Source of the DNA: Adhaeribacter radiodurans
GTDB taxonomy: Bacteria; Bacteroidota; Bacteroidia; Cytophagales; Hymenobacteraceae
Direction of reading: 5' to 3'
Length of the DNA stretch: 64,000 nucleotides
Assembly (NCBI RefSeq): GCF_014075995.1
Contig: NZ_CP055153.1
Span: 2,976,001 to 3,040,000 of the forward strand
Part shown: piece by piece, positions 38,228 through 48,782 of the stretch
Position numbering within the stretch: the stretch's first letter is position 1
Layout: every line of letters begins with the position of its first letter
Made by a program: the position numbers and the translations under genes
Notes under the pieces: model-generated
Seen by the model: the letters and a program-made list of their open reading frames with translations, nothing else
What the model was told of the DNA's origin: nothing
Databases searched by the model: none

Positions 38228-40333
38228 ATGAAACGTTTCACCTACTCAGCCTTACTCCTGACAGTTGGCCTGCTCAGCCTGACCGAAAAACCCGCCACCA
38301 CCGACTGGCCCGAATACAACGGTGGGCCAGATCGCAACCACTTTTCGCCACTTACGCAGTTAAACCCCAGTAATGTTGCGGGCTTAAAAGTTGCCTGGGA
38401 ATATGCTTCAGGTGGGGTGGACACACTCAAAAACAACACTCAAATTCAGTGTAACCCGCTTATTATCGACGGCGTGCTGTACGGTGTTTCGGCGGGGTCG
38501 CAGGCCTTTGCGCTTGACGCTGCCACGGGCAAGGAGCTTTGGAAAACGGCCTTCACTGACAATACCTTTGCCATGAATAGCCGGGGTGTTACCTACTGGA
38601 CCAATGGGCGGGAGGCCCGGATCTTCTTCGCCTACGGCGCGCTGCTTTACGCTCTCGACGCCCGAACCGGGAAACCGGTGCCCAGTTTTGGAAAAGAAGG
38701 AAAAATTAACTTAAAAGATGGTCTCGCCCGCCCCGGAGCCGACGATTACGTGGTGAGCAACACGCCGGGCGTGGTGTATAAAAATCTGCTCATCATGGGC
38801 CATCGGGTGTCGGAGATCGCCCCTGCCCTGCCCGGTGACGTACGCGCCTACGACCTGCGCACAGGGCGGCTTGCCTGGACGTTCCACACCATTCCTCATC
38901 CCGGCGAGTATGGAGCCGACACCTGGCCGAAAGACGGTTACCTTAACTTTGGTGGAGCCAACAACTGGATGGGCATGGCCATCGACCGCCAGCGTGGCAT
39001 TGTCTACGTGCCTACTGGAACTGCGGCCTTCGATTTATACGGCAGTAACCGGCCTGGGCAAAACTTGTTCGGCAACAGCCTTGTGGCTCTCGACGCGTCC
39101 ACGGGCAAGCGACTCTGGCATTTTCAGACGATCCACCATGACATTTGGGACCGCGATATTCCGGCTCCTCCCAATTTATTCACTGTTGTCCATGAAGGCA
39201 AAAAAGTAGATGCCGTTTCCGTATTGTCCAAACAAGGGTTCCTCTTTGTCTTCGACCGGGTCACGGGAAAGCCGCTGTTTCCGATTGAGGAACGACCCAT
39301 GCCCGCATCCAGCGTCCCAGGGGAACAAGCCTGGCCCACTCAGCCTATCCCTTTGAAACCTGCGCCGTTTACCCGTCAATCTTTTTCTGAAAGCGATATT
39401 AACGACTTTGTAACCGACCGAGATACTGTGGTGGCCCAACTTCGGCGCTGGCAATCGGGAAAGGAGTTCATTCCTCTTCCCCTAAGTCCCAACCGGACCG
39501 TATTTTTCCCCGGCACCGACGGGGGGGCGCAGTGGGGCGGAGCGGCGGTGGACGAAGAGGGCATTATGTACGTTCCCTCCAAGCAAATTCCGGTCACTAT
39601 GGGACTTGTTCCAACCCCTGAAAGTTCTTTGTCAGCCGGAGTTGTTAACCGCACCGGTAGTCAACTCTACCAAACGCATTGTGCCTCGTGTCACGGTCAA
39701 AACCGCGAAGGTAGCCACGACGGTAGCTATCCAACTTTAGCAGGTATTTCCAAAAAACGCAACGAGACATCTGTAGCCCAAGTGGTAGCTAAGGGTCAGG
39801 GTATGATGCCTGCCTTCACTAACCTAAAGGAAGCTGAGCGCAAAGCTATTGTGGATTTTCTGTTCGGCAAAACAACGTCCGTTGCCAGCAAGGCGAGCCT
39901 TAATACCGCCCCCTACCATCACACCGGGTTTACCCGCTGGTACGACCGGGCGGGGTATCCTGTGAGCCGGCCACCCTGGGGCACACTTACAGCAATTGAT
40001 ATGAATACGGGCGAACACCGTTGGCAAGTCCCGCTGGGCGAGTACCCCGAATTGGTAGCTAAAGGTCTACCACCGACTGGCACCGACAACTATGGTGCAC
40101 CGGCCGTTACGGCGGGCGGGTTGCTGTTCATAGCTTCCTCGCGCGACGAACTCATTCGGGCTTTCGACCGAAAAACGGGCCGTGAACTCTGGCGCGCCAA
40201 ACTGCCCGCTGCCGGGTATGCTTCACCGAGTACCTACGCCGTCAATGGAAAGCAATACGTCGTGATTGCCTGCGGTGGAGGCAAACTTAAAACCAAGTCA
40301 GGGGATCGGTACGTGGCGTTTGCGTTGCCTTAA
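38228..40333 (+). CDS. PQQ-dependent dehydrogenase with cytochrome c domain
   Basis: Periplasmic quinoprotein dehydrogenase of about 701 residues, oxidising an alcohol or sugar and passing electrons to its own heme. The start at 38228 (MKRFTYSALLLTVGLLSL) is a signal peptide; an earlier ATG at 38138 adds a non-signal leader. PQQ beta-propeller repeats are plain (AFALDAATGKELWKT, ALDARTGKP, VALDASTGKRLWHFQ, AIDMNTGEHRW, AFDRKTGRELWRA). A single cytochrome c domain (about 505-575) is inserted before the last repeats: CASCHGQN as heme site and MMPAFTNL with the axial Met. The gene is clearly richer in G+C than its neighbours (37 of 60 bases at 38281 versus 16 of 60 at 36301), suggesting acquisition. 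Confidence 0.93.
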   Translation: MKRFTYSALLLTVGLLSLTEKPATTDWPEYNGGPDRNHFSPLTQLNPSNVAGLKVAWEYASGGVDTLKNNTQIQCNPLIIDGVLYGVSAGSQAFALDAATGKELWKTAFTDNTFAMNSRGVTYWTNGREARIFFAYGALLYALDARTGKPVPSFGKEGKINLKDGLARPGADDYVVSNTPGVVYKNLLIMGHRVSEIAPALPGDVRAYDLRTGRLAWTFHTIPHPGEYGADTWPKDGYLNFGGANNWMGMAIDRQRGIVYVPTGTAAFDLYGSNRPGQNLFGNSLVALDASTGKRLWHFQTIHHDIWDRDIPAPPNLFTVVHEGKKVDAVSVLSKQGFLFVFDRVTGKPLFPIEERPMPASSVPGEQAWPTQPIPLKPAPFTRQSFSESDINDFVTDRDTVVAQLRRWQSGKEFIPLPLSPNRTVFFPGTDGGAQWGGAAVDEEGIMYVPSKQIPVTMGLVPTPESSLSAGVVNRTGSQLYQTHCASCHGQNREGSHDGSYPTLAGISKKRNETSVAQVVAKGQGMMPAFTNLKEAERKAIVDFLFGKTTSVASKASLNTAPYHHTGFTRWYDRAGYPVSRPPWGTLTAIDMNTGEHRWQVPLGEYPELVAKGLPPTGTDNYGAPAVTAGGLLFIASSRDELIRAFDRKTGRELWRAKLPAAGYASPSTYAVNGKQYVVIACGGGKLKTKSGDRYVAFALP

Positions 40334-41198
40334 ACGACTACTACGTCGTATACATTTTCATTGTATTTTAGCTCAACCTTAAAAAAGTAAAGTTAATCTT
40401 CAAATAGGTGCCTGAGGCAATCAATTTGTGCTATTAATGAAAGCCTTACTCCCATCAAAATCCGTTAAAACAGGAGATTATGGGAGCATAGTCTATTTTG
40501 CTTAATTTTTGAATTTTATACTCCAGGTTAATAAAAAAAGTATGTTAGACAAACTCCTGAAATAGCTTTACACCAATTAAGTAAAGCTATTTAAAGTGTT
40601 GTACCGCTGGTCTGATAAACTGTTTATATTAAACTATAATGACCATGTTCAGAAAAATGGTCCTTTCTTGGGGAGGGTTTTAAATCTATATTCGGATTTC
40701 ATTTTTAGAAACAATGAAAATTTCCGCCACTAGCGTACTCAACCAAATAAGATGCCCTATCGCTGAATGACTTTCTTAGGCGGAAAGTGAAGTAAATCCA
40801 TTTAAGTATATTTATTTAAAAAAGCAAGATTTCTAATAAATTAAGGTTGTGTTTTGTAATATTATTGTTTATCTTTTATTTCTGATAGGTTTTAGAATTC
40901 CTACCGATTAGTTCTGTTTATGCCGGTAGTCGAGCAATCATTTTGTAAATGAATTAAGTTTAAACATAAGCACTAATAGCTTAAAGATTCCCACGCCAGC
41001 GACCTGGCCCTTGACACTTGCGGCATGCTTCTACTTTTAATGCCATTTTCATGATTTTCTATTAAGTAAATAATAAAAGTCAAATTACAGGCAGAGCTAC
41101 TAAGCTCGTTTTCATTAAATCAGTAAAGCCCCACCTCTTTTTTTACCTTTCTTTTACTTGCGGTAATCAGGTTATTTTTAAACCAGGAATAGTCTATT
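40334..41198. other. Intergenic, about 865 nt
   Basis: AT-rich; no gene, repeat or strong terminator recognised. Base composition falls sharply straight after the PQQ gene. Confidence 0.5.
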
Positions 41199-44100
41199 AT
41201 GAAATCATCAATAACATTAGCTGTTCGAAATCTACTTTCCTCTGCAATTAATTGCCCTTTAATAATCAACCTGCAGAACTCATTCTATTTTAGCCATCTT
41301 AGAGCATGGCTGGTAACCGGTTTACTATTTTTATTATCAAATTTTGCTGCCATAGCCCAACAAGACATTCTATTTGGCCTGACCTCTGCTGGTGGACTAC
41401 AGAGCGCAGGTACGGCCTTTACCATTCAAAGCAATGGATCAGGTTTTACAGTTCAAAAAACCTTTGCCAAATCCGGACATTCCCCTACCGGCGATTTAAT
41501 TAAAGCTTCGGATGGCAATTTTTACGGCATGAACTCGTCTGGTGGTACTTATGACTACGGGAATATTTTTAAAATATCATCTTCCGGTATGCTAACAAGT
41601 TTGCATAGTTTTAATGGTCTATTAGAAGGGGGCAACCCACGTGGCAGCTTGGTGCAAGGTACCGACGGTAACTTTTACGGCATGACACGGGATGGTGGTA
41701 CCAATGGCAGAGGCACTATTTTTAGAATTACGCCGGACGGTACCTTTATCGTACTGCATTCTTTCAGTCTTACAACGGAGGGAGGTAATCCTTACGGTAG
41801 TTTAATTCAGGGTGCCGATGGCGATTTTTATGGACTTACCTCTAGAGGAGGTTTGTATGGTAATAACACTCCTTATATTGGTTATGGTACTGTATTTAAA
41901 ATAACACTGGAAGGTACGTTAACTGTACTGCGTCATTTAGACCAGGCGAATGATGGTAGTAATCCGCGCGGCAGTTTAATCCAGGGAGATGACGGCAACT
42001 TTTACGGCATGACCTCAGCTGGTGGTACTTACCGTTCCGGTACCATTTTTAGGATTTCGCCTATCGGCACCTTTAGCGTGCGGCGGCATTTAAATCCTAT
42101 TACCGATGGAGCAGTAGCCAATGTAAATAATTTAATCAAAGCTTCGGATGGAAATTTTTACGGGATGCTCTACCAGGGTGGAACGTATGGTTATGGTACC
42201 ATCTTTAAGCTTACTCCCAGGGGTATATTTACTGTTCTCAAACACCTGAATATGATTCCTGATGGCGGTTGGCCAAACGGTAGTTTAGTGCAAAATATTG
42301 ATGGCAACTTCTATGGCATGACGTCTTACGGCGGAACGTATCGTTTTGGTACAATTTTTAAAATAACGCTAGGCGGTACGTATACGGTTCTTAAAAATCT
42401 GAATGCCTTGCCTGATGGCAAATATGCGCGGGGTAGCCTCACACGCAATAACAACGATGGCAACTTTTACGGCATGACTTACGCAGGTGGAAATAATTCG
42501 CTTGGCACTATTTTTAAAATTACACCCGGTGGTGCCTTTACCGTACTCGTTCATTTGCCCGAAGGTTCGGGAGCTAACCCAAGTGCCAGCTTAATTCAAG
42601 CCTGGGATGGCTCTTTTTACGGTATGACGCAAAAGGGGGGTACTAGTGATAATAGTGGTAGTATATATAAGTTTTGCAACAGTACCTTTTCTACTCTTAA
42701 ATCTTTTGATAAGGCTGCGGATGGTGGTAACCCCCAGGGTAGTTTAGTGCAGGGCGCCGATGGTAATTTTTATGGTGTAACTTTAGAAGGTGGGATGTAT
42801 AATTATGGTACTATTTTTAAAATAACGCCGGGTGGCACGTTAACCGTACTCTGGGACCTGGACGGAACGATTGATGGTGGCAAACCTTGGGGTAGCTTGG
42901 TACAAGGCTCTGACGGTAACTTCTACGGCACTGCTTACTCAGGCGGAACCTATAATTACGGAACTATCTTTCGGATAACCGCAAGTGGGGCCTATAGAGT
43001 ACTTTATAATTTAAATCAATTCAAAGATGGTAGTTTTCCTCAAGGCAGCTTAGTCCAAGGTGTCGACGGTGATTTCTACGGAATGACCTCTTCTGGCGGC
43101 ATATATGGCCAAGGTACTATCTTTCGAATAACCTCGTCCGGTGTCTTTCAGGTAATTCAATATTTTGACAAGACTAATGGAGCCTCCCCTTTTAGCAATA
43201 GCTTAATCCAGGGTACCAATAATAATTTGTATGGCATGACAGAGGAGGGTGGTGCTTACGGTTATGGTACTATCTTTAAGGTTACTCCACAGGGCTCATT
43301 TACTTTATTACATAGTTTAAATATTACGATGGATGGCGGCTATCCAAAAGGCAGCCTAGTAAAAGGCTCTGCCAATACATTATACGGCATGGCCTTTCAG
43401 GGCGGTGCGTATGGAGGCGGGACCATTTTTAAAATAACCAATGATAGCAACTTTACGGTATTACATCACTTCAACCTAAGTACCGATGGTCATTCGCCAT
43501 GGGGCAGTTTGGTGGTGCAGAAAGCCAACCCTATAGCGAAAGCTCAGAGTGTTACAACAGCTATAAACACTCCGAAAGCCATTACGCTTACTGCTACGGG
43601 CGGCGGCACTCCTTTAGAGTTTAAGATAGCTGGCCAACCCCAACATGGTACGGTAACCGGCTCGAATGCGCACCGCGTTTATACGCCTAATCCGGGCTTT
43701 ACCGGCACCGACTCGTTTAAATTCCGGGTAATCTGGGGCTGCCAGAGTTCCACTTCTAAAACGGTTATTATTACGGTTGGCCAAGCTAGTATGGTAAGAA
43801 TTAATGCGGGTGGTAGTGCAGTAGCTACTTCCTTAGGCAAATTTAGCGCCGATACTTACTTTAGCGGCGCAACGAGTATTTCTTCAACAGCTTCAGCTAT
43901 TGGCAATACAATCAACGATGCACTCTACCAAGATAACCGGCGGGCTACTAACAACGGGGGAAACTTTGAATACAGCATTCCTATTAGGAATGGCGCTTAT
44001 ACTGTGAAACTGCATTTTGCGGAAATTTTTCATATAACAACTGGTAAACGAAAGTTTAACGTGAGCGCCGAAGGAGTCAGTTGGTTAAGTAACTACGATA

Positions 44101-44531
44101 TTTTTGCAGCCGCGGGGGGAGCTAGAAAGGCCCTTATTGTTACAAAATCCATTATTATTTCCGATGGGATCCTAAATGTACGCTTTATCTCCATCGTAGA
44201 TAAAGCGTGTGTTTCGGCCATTGAAGTGTTGCCAGTAGCGGCGGGGGAATGCTTTATAACGGCAGAGGAGTTAGTAGCGGAAAGTATAGTGGCCACGAGT
44301 ATTTATCCCAATCCGGTAAAAACCCTTTTAACAATTCAACTGAATGTTCCAGTTACTAATCTACAAAGCTCCATTAGTGATGTTATCGGTATGGAAATGC
44401 TTTACAACCCGCATCAAGAAGTAAATAATGATAAACTGCAAATAAATGTAGCCTCCCTTCCTGCCGGTTTGTATTTGCTGCAACTAGAATCCGATCAGGG
44501 GCACCAAACTTTCAAGTTTATAAAGGAGTGA
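41199..44531 (+). CDS. GloVer-repeat/malectin/T9SS-secreted surface protein
   Basis: A 1110-residue secreted protein. The N-terminus has a long leader then a hydrophobic segment ending FAAIAQ (about 53). Fourteen repeats of about 55 residues (pattern GxLVQGxDGNFYGMTxxGGxxGxGTIFKIT) make the choice-of-anchor tandem repeat GloVer region (about 55-770). Then an Ig-like/cadherin-type domain (about 775-860, NPGFTGTDSFKFRV), a malectin-like carbohydrate-binding domain (about 865-1010, RINAGGSA..., LHFAEIF) and a T9SS type A sorting domain (about 1030-1110, IYPNPVKTLLTIQL, ending LESDQGHQTFKFIKE). Probably a cell-surface adhesin or polysaccharide-binding protein. Confidence 0.9.
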   Translation: MKSSITLAVRNLLSSAINCPLIINLQNSFYFSHLRAWLVTGLLFLLSNFAAIAQQDILFGLTSAGGLQSAGTAFTIQSNGSGFTVQKTFAKSGHSPTGDLIKASDGNFYGMNSSGGTYDYGNIFKISSSGMLTSLHSFNGLLEGGNPRGSLVQGTDGNFYGMTRDGGTNGRGTIFRITPDGTFIVLHSFSLTTEGGNPYGSLIQGADGDFYGLTSRGGLYGNNTPYIGYGTVFKITLEGTLTVLRHLDQANDGSNPRGSLIQGDDGNFYGMTSAGGTYRSGTIFRISPIGTFSVRRHLNPITDGAVANVNNLIKASDGNFYGMLYQGGTYGYGTIFKLTPRGIFTVLKHLNMIPDGGWPNGSLVQNIDGNFYGMTSYGGTYRFGTIFKITLGGTYTVLKNLNALPDGKYARGSLTRNNNDGNFYGMTYAGGNNSLGTIFKITPGGAFTVLVHLPEGSGANPSASLIQAWDGSFYGMTQKGGTSDNSGSIYKFCNSTFSTLKSFDKAADGGNPQGSLVQGADGNFYGVTLEGGMYNYGTIFKITPGGTLTVLWDLDGTIDGGKPWGSLVQGSDGNFYGTAYSGGTYNYGTIFRITASGAYRVLYNLNQFKDGSFPQGSLVQGVDGDFYGMTSSGGIYGQGTIFRITSSGVFQVIQYFDKTNGASPFSNSLIQGTNNNLYGMTEEGGAYGYGTIFKVTPQGSFTLLHSLNITMDGGYPKGSLVKGSANTLYGMAFQGGAYGGGTIFKITNDSNFTVLHHFNLSTDGHSPWGSLVVQKANPIAKAQSVTTAINTPKAITLTATGGGTPLEFKIAGQPQHGTVTGSNAHRVYTPNPGFTGTDSFKFRVIWGCQSSTSKTVIITVGQASMVRINAGGSAVATSLGKFSADTYFSGATSISSTASAIGNTINDALYQDNRRATNNGGNFEYSIPIRNGAYTVKLHFAEIFHITTGKRKFNVSAEGVSWLSNYDIFAAAGGARKALIVTKSIIISDGILNVRFISIVDKACVSAIEVLPVAAGECFITAEELVAESIVATSIYPNPVKTLLTIQLNVPVTNLQSSISDVIGMEMLYNPHQEVNNDKLQINVASLPAGLYLLQLESDQGHQTFKFIKE

Positions 44532-44952
44532 GGCATAGCAACTTTATAATTTATTTACATATCAAAAAGAAAACCTTCTGGTAGAAGTTTATAACAGATT
44601 TGGTTCATCAAGGATTTAATTTACCCCATGCCGCTGTGACTTTATAATCTTAATCATACGGGGGTTCTTTCTCCTATGCTGCCTTATTTCGGTACCTGTT
44701 GTTACCCGATAAAATTGCCCCTATAAGTTCAGTTATGTAAAATGATTTAAGTATAAACATAGAAATAAAGTCGTTTCCTCATAAATATTTGATTAATGTA
44801 TCTTCTGATTTCGCAATTAAAATAATCGAACGATAATCGTCAGGAACTCTTTTTAAAGTTATTTAAATTAATCTGCCTTTAAATAACTTGCCCATTCTAT
44901 AACCTTTTATCCTGCTTTAAGTTTTGACTTTAAGGTTTGTTTCCTTTTACTT
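44532..44952. other. Intergenic, nothing recognised
   Basis: About 420 AT-rich bases between the surface protein and the histidine kinase gene, no feature visible. Confidence 0.5.
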
Positions 44953-47043
44953 ATGACCAACACTTCTTCTGCTCTACCTGAACTTTCTCTCCTAAATTTT
45001 CAGTCCATTTATGCCTCAATGCCCGGCAACTTCCTTGTTTTATACCCAAATGCTCCCCATTATTCTATTTTAGCCATTACGGAGGATCTGTTGCAAGCTA
45101 CGGGTAGAAAACAAGAAGACACCATTGGGAAAAGTTTCTTTACCCTATTTCCGGAAAACCCAACTACCACTGCGGTGGTAGATCCTTCCCCTATTCGTAT
45201 CTTGTTGAAGCAGGTTTGGCAATCTAAACAGAAAGCCCAAATGCCAATAATTCGCTACGATGTCCTAAACACCAAGGGAGTGTTGGAAGAACGGTATTGG
45301 TCCGTGAGTTGTAAACCGGTACTAGCAAAAGACGGTAATGTAGCATACTTCATACTAGCGAACAATGAAATTACAAATCCAATACAAGTTGACCAAAACC
45401 TAGGGAATACTGCAACATCCAACGTCTTCAGTGCTGCAATCGAAGTAACCGAACAGGCATTGACTCGCAAAGGAATAGAAGAAAGTGAGCAACAAGTACG
45501 AGCCATTATAGCCAGTTCTCACCACCCTATCGGGGTTTATTTAGGAAATGAATTGCGCATCGAATTTGCCAATCAAAGTTTGATGAATGGCTTAGGAAAA
45601 GGGAATGATATTATCGGCAAGCGCTATAAAGATTTACTACCTGAATTAGCGAACCAGGGAATTTTTGAAAAACTGGATCACGTACTGGCAACGGGGATTC
45701 CCTATCATACCCAAAATCAGAAACTTGAGCTGGTGGTAGACGGTCAGTTAAAGTCCTTTTACTTTAATTTTAGTTTTACTCCTTTAATAAATTCCGCGGG
45801 TCAGGTCTATGGCATTGTAAATACCGGAGCCGATATTACGGCCTTGAACGAAGCCCAACAAAAAATAGAAGAAAGCGAGCAGCGCTTCCGGCTTATGGCC
45901 GATGCTTCTCCCACGATGATCTGGTCTCTGGCCCCGGATGCTTCTCTTAAATATGCTAATAGCTTTATGCTCGGGTTTTTAGGTATTTCTATGGAGAAAT
46001 ATAAGGCCGATAATTGGTTGCCCTACATTCACCCGGAAGACCAGCAGCGAAGTATCCATACCATTGGTGAGGCATTTGAGCAGCGGCAGCCTTTTCGCAA
46101 TGAACACCGGTTTTTACGCCATGATGGGGAATACCGATGGCTACTTTCCCAGGCCGCTCCCAGTTATTACCCCAACGGTGAAATATATGGATACGTTGGC
46201 TCTTCAGTCGATATAACGGAAATAAAACAAGCAGAAATGAAGTTGCAACACTATGCTCAGGAACTGGCAACAGTCAATGAAGAATTGCGCTTCTCCCATA
46301 ATCAGGTGCAGGAAGCCAATATAAAACTGTCGAGCATTAATCAACAGTTAAGTCGGATGAATGCAGATATGGACAACTTCATCTATACGGCCTCGCACGA
46401 TCTAAAAGCGCCTATTCTTAACATTGAAGGCTTGATGGAGGCTCTGCGGAGTCAGTTATCACCCGCAAGTTTGCGAGCCGAAGACATCCAGTATACGCTG
46501 CATTTAATAGCCGATTCAGTGCAACGTTTTAAACGCACCATCGGGCATTTAACGGAAGTTACCAAGTTACAGAAAGAAAATAATTTGGAAGCTACCTCCG
46601 TCAACCTAGCGTCCGTAATTAGCGAGGTGCAATTAGATCTAGCTAACGACATTCGAGCAGCCCAGGCCCGTGTCGAAGTGGAGGTAACTAATTGTCCTAC
46701 CATTCCCTTCGCGGAAAAGAATATGCGGAGTATAGTCTATAATCTCCTTTCCAATGCACTCAAGTACCGCTCACCTAACCGGCAAGCTATAATCCAAATA
46801 CTTTGTGCTAGCACGGACGATTACCAGGTACTTACCGTAACCGATAATGGTTTAGGCATGGACTTGTCGGGTCAATCAAAACTTTTCACCATGTTTAAAC
46901 GACTGCATACCCACGTAGAAGGCTCCGGCATTGGGTTATACATGGTTAAGAAAATAATAGAGAATGCCGGGGGAAGAATTGAAGTTAGTAGTAAGGTGGA
47001 TGAGGGCTCTACCTTCCAGGTATATTTTCGACGAGACAAGTAA
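44953..47043 (+). CDS. PAS-domain sensor histidine kinase
   Basis: A 696-residue cytoplasmic-looking kinase without transmembrane segments. Three PAS/PAC modules are seen: about 15-145, 175-290 and 300-430 (the last with FRNEHRFLRHDGEYRWLL and GYVGSSVDITEIKQAE). A coiled-coil (about 430-470) leads to HisKA with the phosphoacceptor His in FIYTASHDLKAPI (about 480) and HATPase_c with N-box NLLSNALKYRS, DNGLGMDL and GSGIGLYMVKKIIE. No response regulator is adjacent, so it is an orphan. It may sense redox or ligand state through the PAS domains; ligand unknown. Confidence 0.93.
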   Translation: MTNTSSALPELSLLNFQSIYASMPGNFLVLYPNAPHYSILAITEDLLQATGRKQEDTIGKSFFTLFPENPTTTAVVDPSPIRILLKQVWQSKQKAQMPIIRYDVLNTKGVLEERYWSVSCKPVLAKDGNVAYFILANNEITNPIQVDQNLGNTATSNVFSAAIEVTEQALTRKGIEESEQQVRAIIASSHHPIGVYLGNELRIEFANQSLMNGLGKGNDIIGKRYKDLLPELANQGIFEKLDHVLATGIPYHTQNQKLELVVDGQLKSFYFNFSFTPLINSAGQVYGIVNTGADITALNEAQQKIEESEQRFRLMADASPTMIWSLAPDASLKYANSFMLGFLGISMEKYKADNWLPYIHPEDQQRSIHTIGEAFEQRQPFRNEHRFLRHDGEYRWLLSQAAPSYYPNGEIYGYVGSSVDITEIKQAEMKLQHYAQELATVNEELRFSHNQVQEANIKLSSINQQLSRMNADMDNFIYTASHDLKAPILNIEGLMEALRSQLSPASLRAEDIQYTLHLIADSVQRFKRTIGHLTEVTKLQKENNLEATSVNLASVISEVQLDLANDIRAAQARVEVEVTNCPTIPFAEKNMRSIVYNLLSNALKYRSPNRQAIIQILCASTDDYQVLTVTDNGLGMDLSGQSKLFTMFKRLHTHVEGSGIGLYMVKKIIENAGGRIEVSSKVDEGSTFQVYFRRDK

Positions 47044-47607
47044 GGGGCTCCTTAGAGCAACTTCATTAAGATGCTTAATGGTCAGCGATGGCGGCCTATT
47101 TTCCGAACTTGGTTTCTTATAACTAATTTGTGGAGTTGATGCAAGCTTATACCGTTTAACTTGCTTTGTTTATGCGCCGACAAAGACTGGCTCAAACCAA
47201 GGGAGTAGTTTTATTGATTCTACGGAGCTTGCTGTTTGCCAGAATCCACGTATTCATCAGCACTAGGTATTCTCAGGTAGTGCTCAAGGGGATTAAACTT
47301 CTACGGGTTGGTTCTTTGGTTATATTACTAACAAGAAAGATTACATTCTATTTTTCAGGTTTTCCTATCCATATACGTCATCCTGGAAGGATCCAACTAG
47401 TAGGTAATCAATTAGATTCTATCAGGATGACGTACTTAAAGAAAAATAACGCTGTATTCTTTTTTTATCTCGAACTCACGTTAAATAAATCTTTTTACCC
47501 AAGCCTGTTAGCAGCCATGGTAAAGAAGACTTTGTGCATTTCTAACCCTTTGCCTACTAACAGGCAACTTTTAAGGAGTAAAAGGCATCTGGATAGAAAT
47601 CCTTCTT
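47044..47607. other. Intergenic with a distant inverted repeat
   Basis: A 12-bp inverted repeat (TACGTCATCCTG at 47374-47385 and CAGGATGACGTA at 47423-47434) is the only structure. A 223-codon frame running through here into the next gene in another phase is judged a chance frame. Confidence 0.45.
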
Positions 47608-48537
47608 ATGAAAAGCCTCTTCCTGTTGTTACTTTTGCCTGTTTTATGTTCGGCCCAGACTCCAAACTATTTAGAATATCATCAGCAAATTATACAAGCA
47701 GAAGAATACCTGGTAGCCAGGCAGTTTTCGGAAAGCTTAAAGATCTATCGACATCTGACTGCTACCTATCCGCATGTTTTTTTGCGGGATTTGAAGGTTG
47801 CCGCTCAACTGGCTGCCTACTCGCAAGATACTGCTAACTTATATTTCTTTTTGGAAATAGCCATGCAAAAAGGCTGGACTTATCAACAGATCCGGAAAAG
47901 AGAAACCTTTCAGCAGTTTAAATCCGAACCCAAATTTAAAAAGCTGCAGGCGAACAAAGATCAATTTCAAAAAGCATTTGAGAAAAATATTAATTTAGCT
48001 CTTAAGGCGGAGATCAAGCAAATGCTGACAGCGGATCAGAAACGAGCTCTTCGCGTGGCACTAACACCCGGAAAGAGGTGGCGGGAGCGGTACACCAAGC
48101 AAAAATTTGTCCCGCACAATCGAGCACAAGTTAGGCGGATTAATCAAATTATGGATCAAGTAGGATATCCCGGCGAAAAGATCATTGGCGACCATTCTTG
48201 GGCAACGGTGCTGATTAGCCACAATGAGCATGATTCCATTTACCGGGAGTTACGCCCTAAACTTTACGCGGCTTTCGAGCGTGGAGAAATTTCTGCCATT
48301 GAGCTTGCTATCATTGAATCGTGGCGTTGCGTGGTGGATACTGGTGGAAAGGATAAAGCCTTTGTGATTTGGGAGCAAGAAATTTCCCAGCCAGAAGCTA
48401 CTCACGCAGACTCTTTAAGAAGCACTATTGGACTTCGTAATATTGCCTTAAATAATAGATTACTGGACCTGGAAAAAGAGCTAAAAATAAAGTTTTATCT
48501 CTCCCCTTCCCATGGGGGACGTATTAAGGTGAAGTAA
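47608..48537 (+). CDS. Secreted DUF6624-like hypothetical protein
   Basis: A 309-residue protein with signal peptide MKSLFLLLLLPVLCSAQ. Residues about 20-125 are helical and TPR-like (AEEYLVARQFSESLKIYRHLT, LYFFLEIAMQKGWT). The C-terminal part (about 130-305) carries GYPGEKIIGDHSWATVLISHN and ERGEISAIELAIIESWRCV, the pattern of the DUF6624 family of unknown function. That family assignment is from memory of the motif and is moderate. Stands alone, with a shared hairpin terminator downstream. Confidence 0.7.
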   Translation: MKSLFLLLLLPVLCSAQTPNYLEYHQQIIQAEEYLVARQFSESLKIYRHLTATYPHVFLRDLKVAAQLAAYSQDTANLYFFLEIAMQKGWTYQQIRKRETFQQFKSEPKFKKLQANKDQFQKAFEKNINLALKAEIKQMLTADQKRALRVALTPGKRWRERYTKQKFVPHNRAQVRRINQIMDQVGYPGEKIIGDHSWATVLISHNEHDSIYRELRPKLYAAFERGEISAIELAIIESWRCVVDTGGKDKAFVIWEQEISQPEATHADSLRSTIGLRNIALNNRLLDLEKELKIKFYLSPSHGGRIKVK

Positions 48538-48636
48538 TAACCATAAACTGGCACTACAAGTGCAGTTATGTAAAATGAGAGTTATAAACTAATCTCTTAC
48601 ATGAGAAAACATCTAAATACGCAAAGGCACCTAAAA

Positions 48637-48670
48637 GCAAGAAGCCTTCTTCGTAAGGAAGGCTTCTTGC
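48637..48670. terminator. Terminator between converging genes
   Basis: Perfect 13-bp inverted repeat (GCAAGAAGCCTTC / GAAGGCTTCTTGC), 8-nt loop. On the minus strand TTTT follows, so it serves chiefly the CotH-type gene, and possibly both. Confidence 0.75.
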
Positions 48671-48782
48671 CAGATCAAATAACGCTTGATTTTTGCTTCA
48701 ATTACTAAATCATAATTTCAACTACAAAATCCAAAGTTGAATAGCCAATTTTTTTTTTAATAATAATCTACCTTCAGAAAAA

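Noticed and set aside
41199-44531. Repeat units in the GloVer gene as possible DNA-level mobile repeats
   Set aside because: They keep the reading frame and protein pattern but differ at the DNA level, so they are old protein repeats.
47166-47837. Plus-strand frame of 223 codons overlapping the DUF6624-like gene
   Set aside because: Composition is atypical and the overlap lies in another phase of a gene with a clear signal peptide and family motif.
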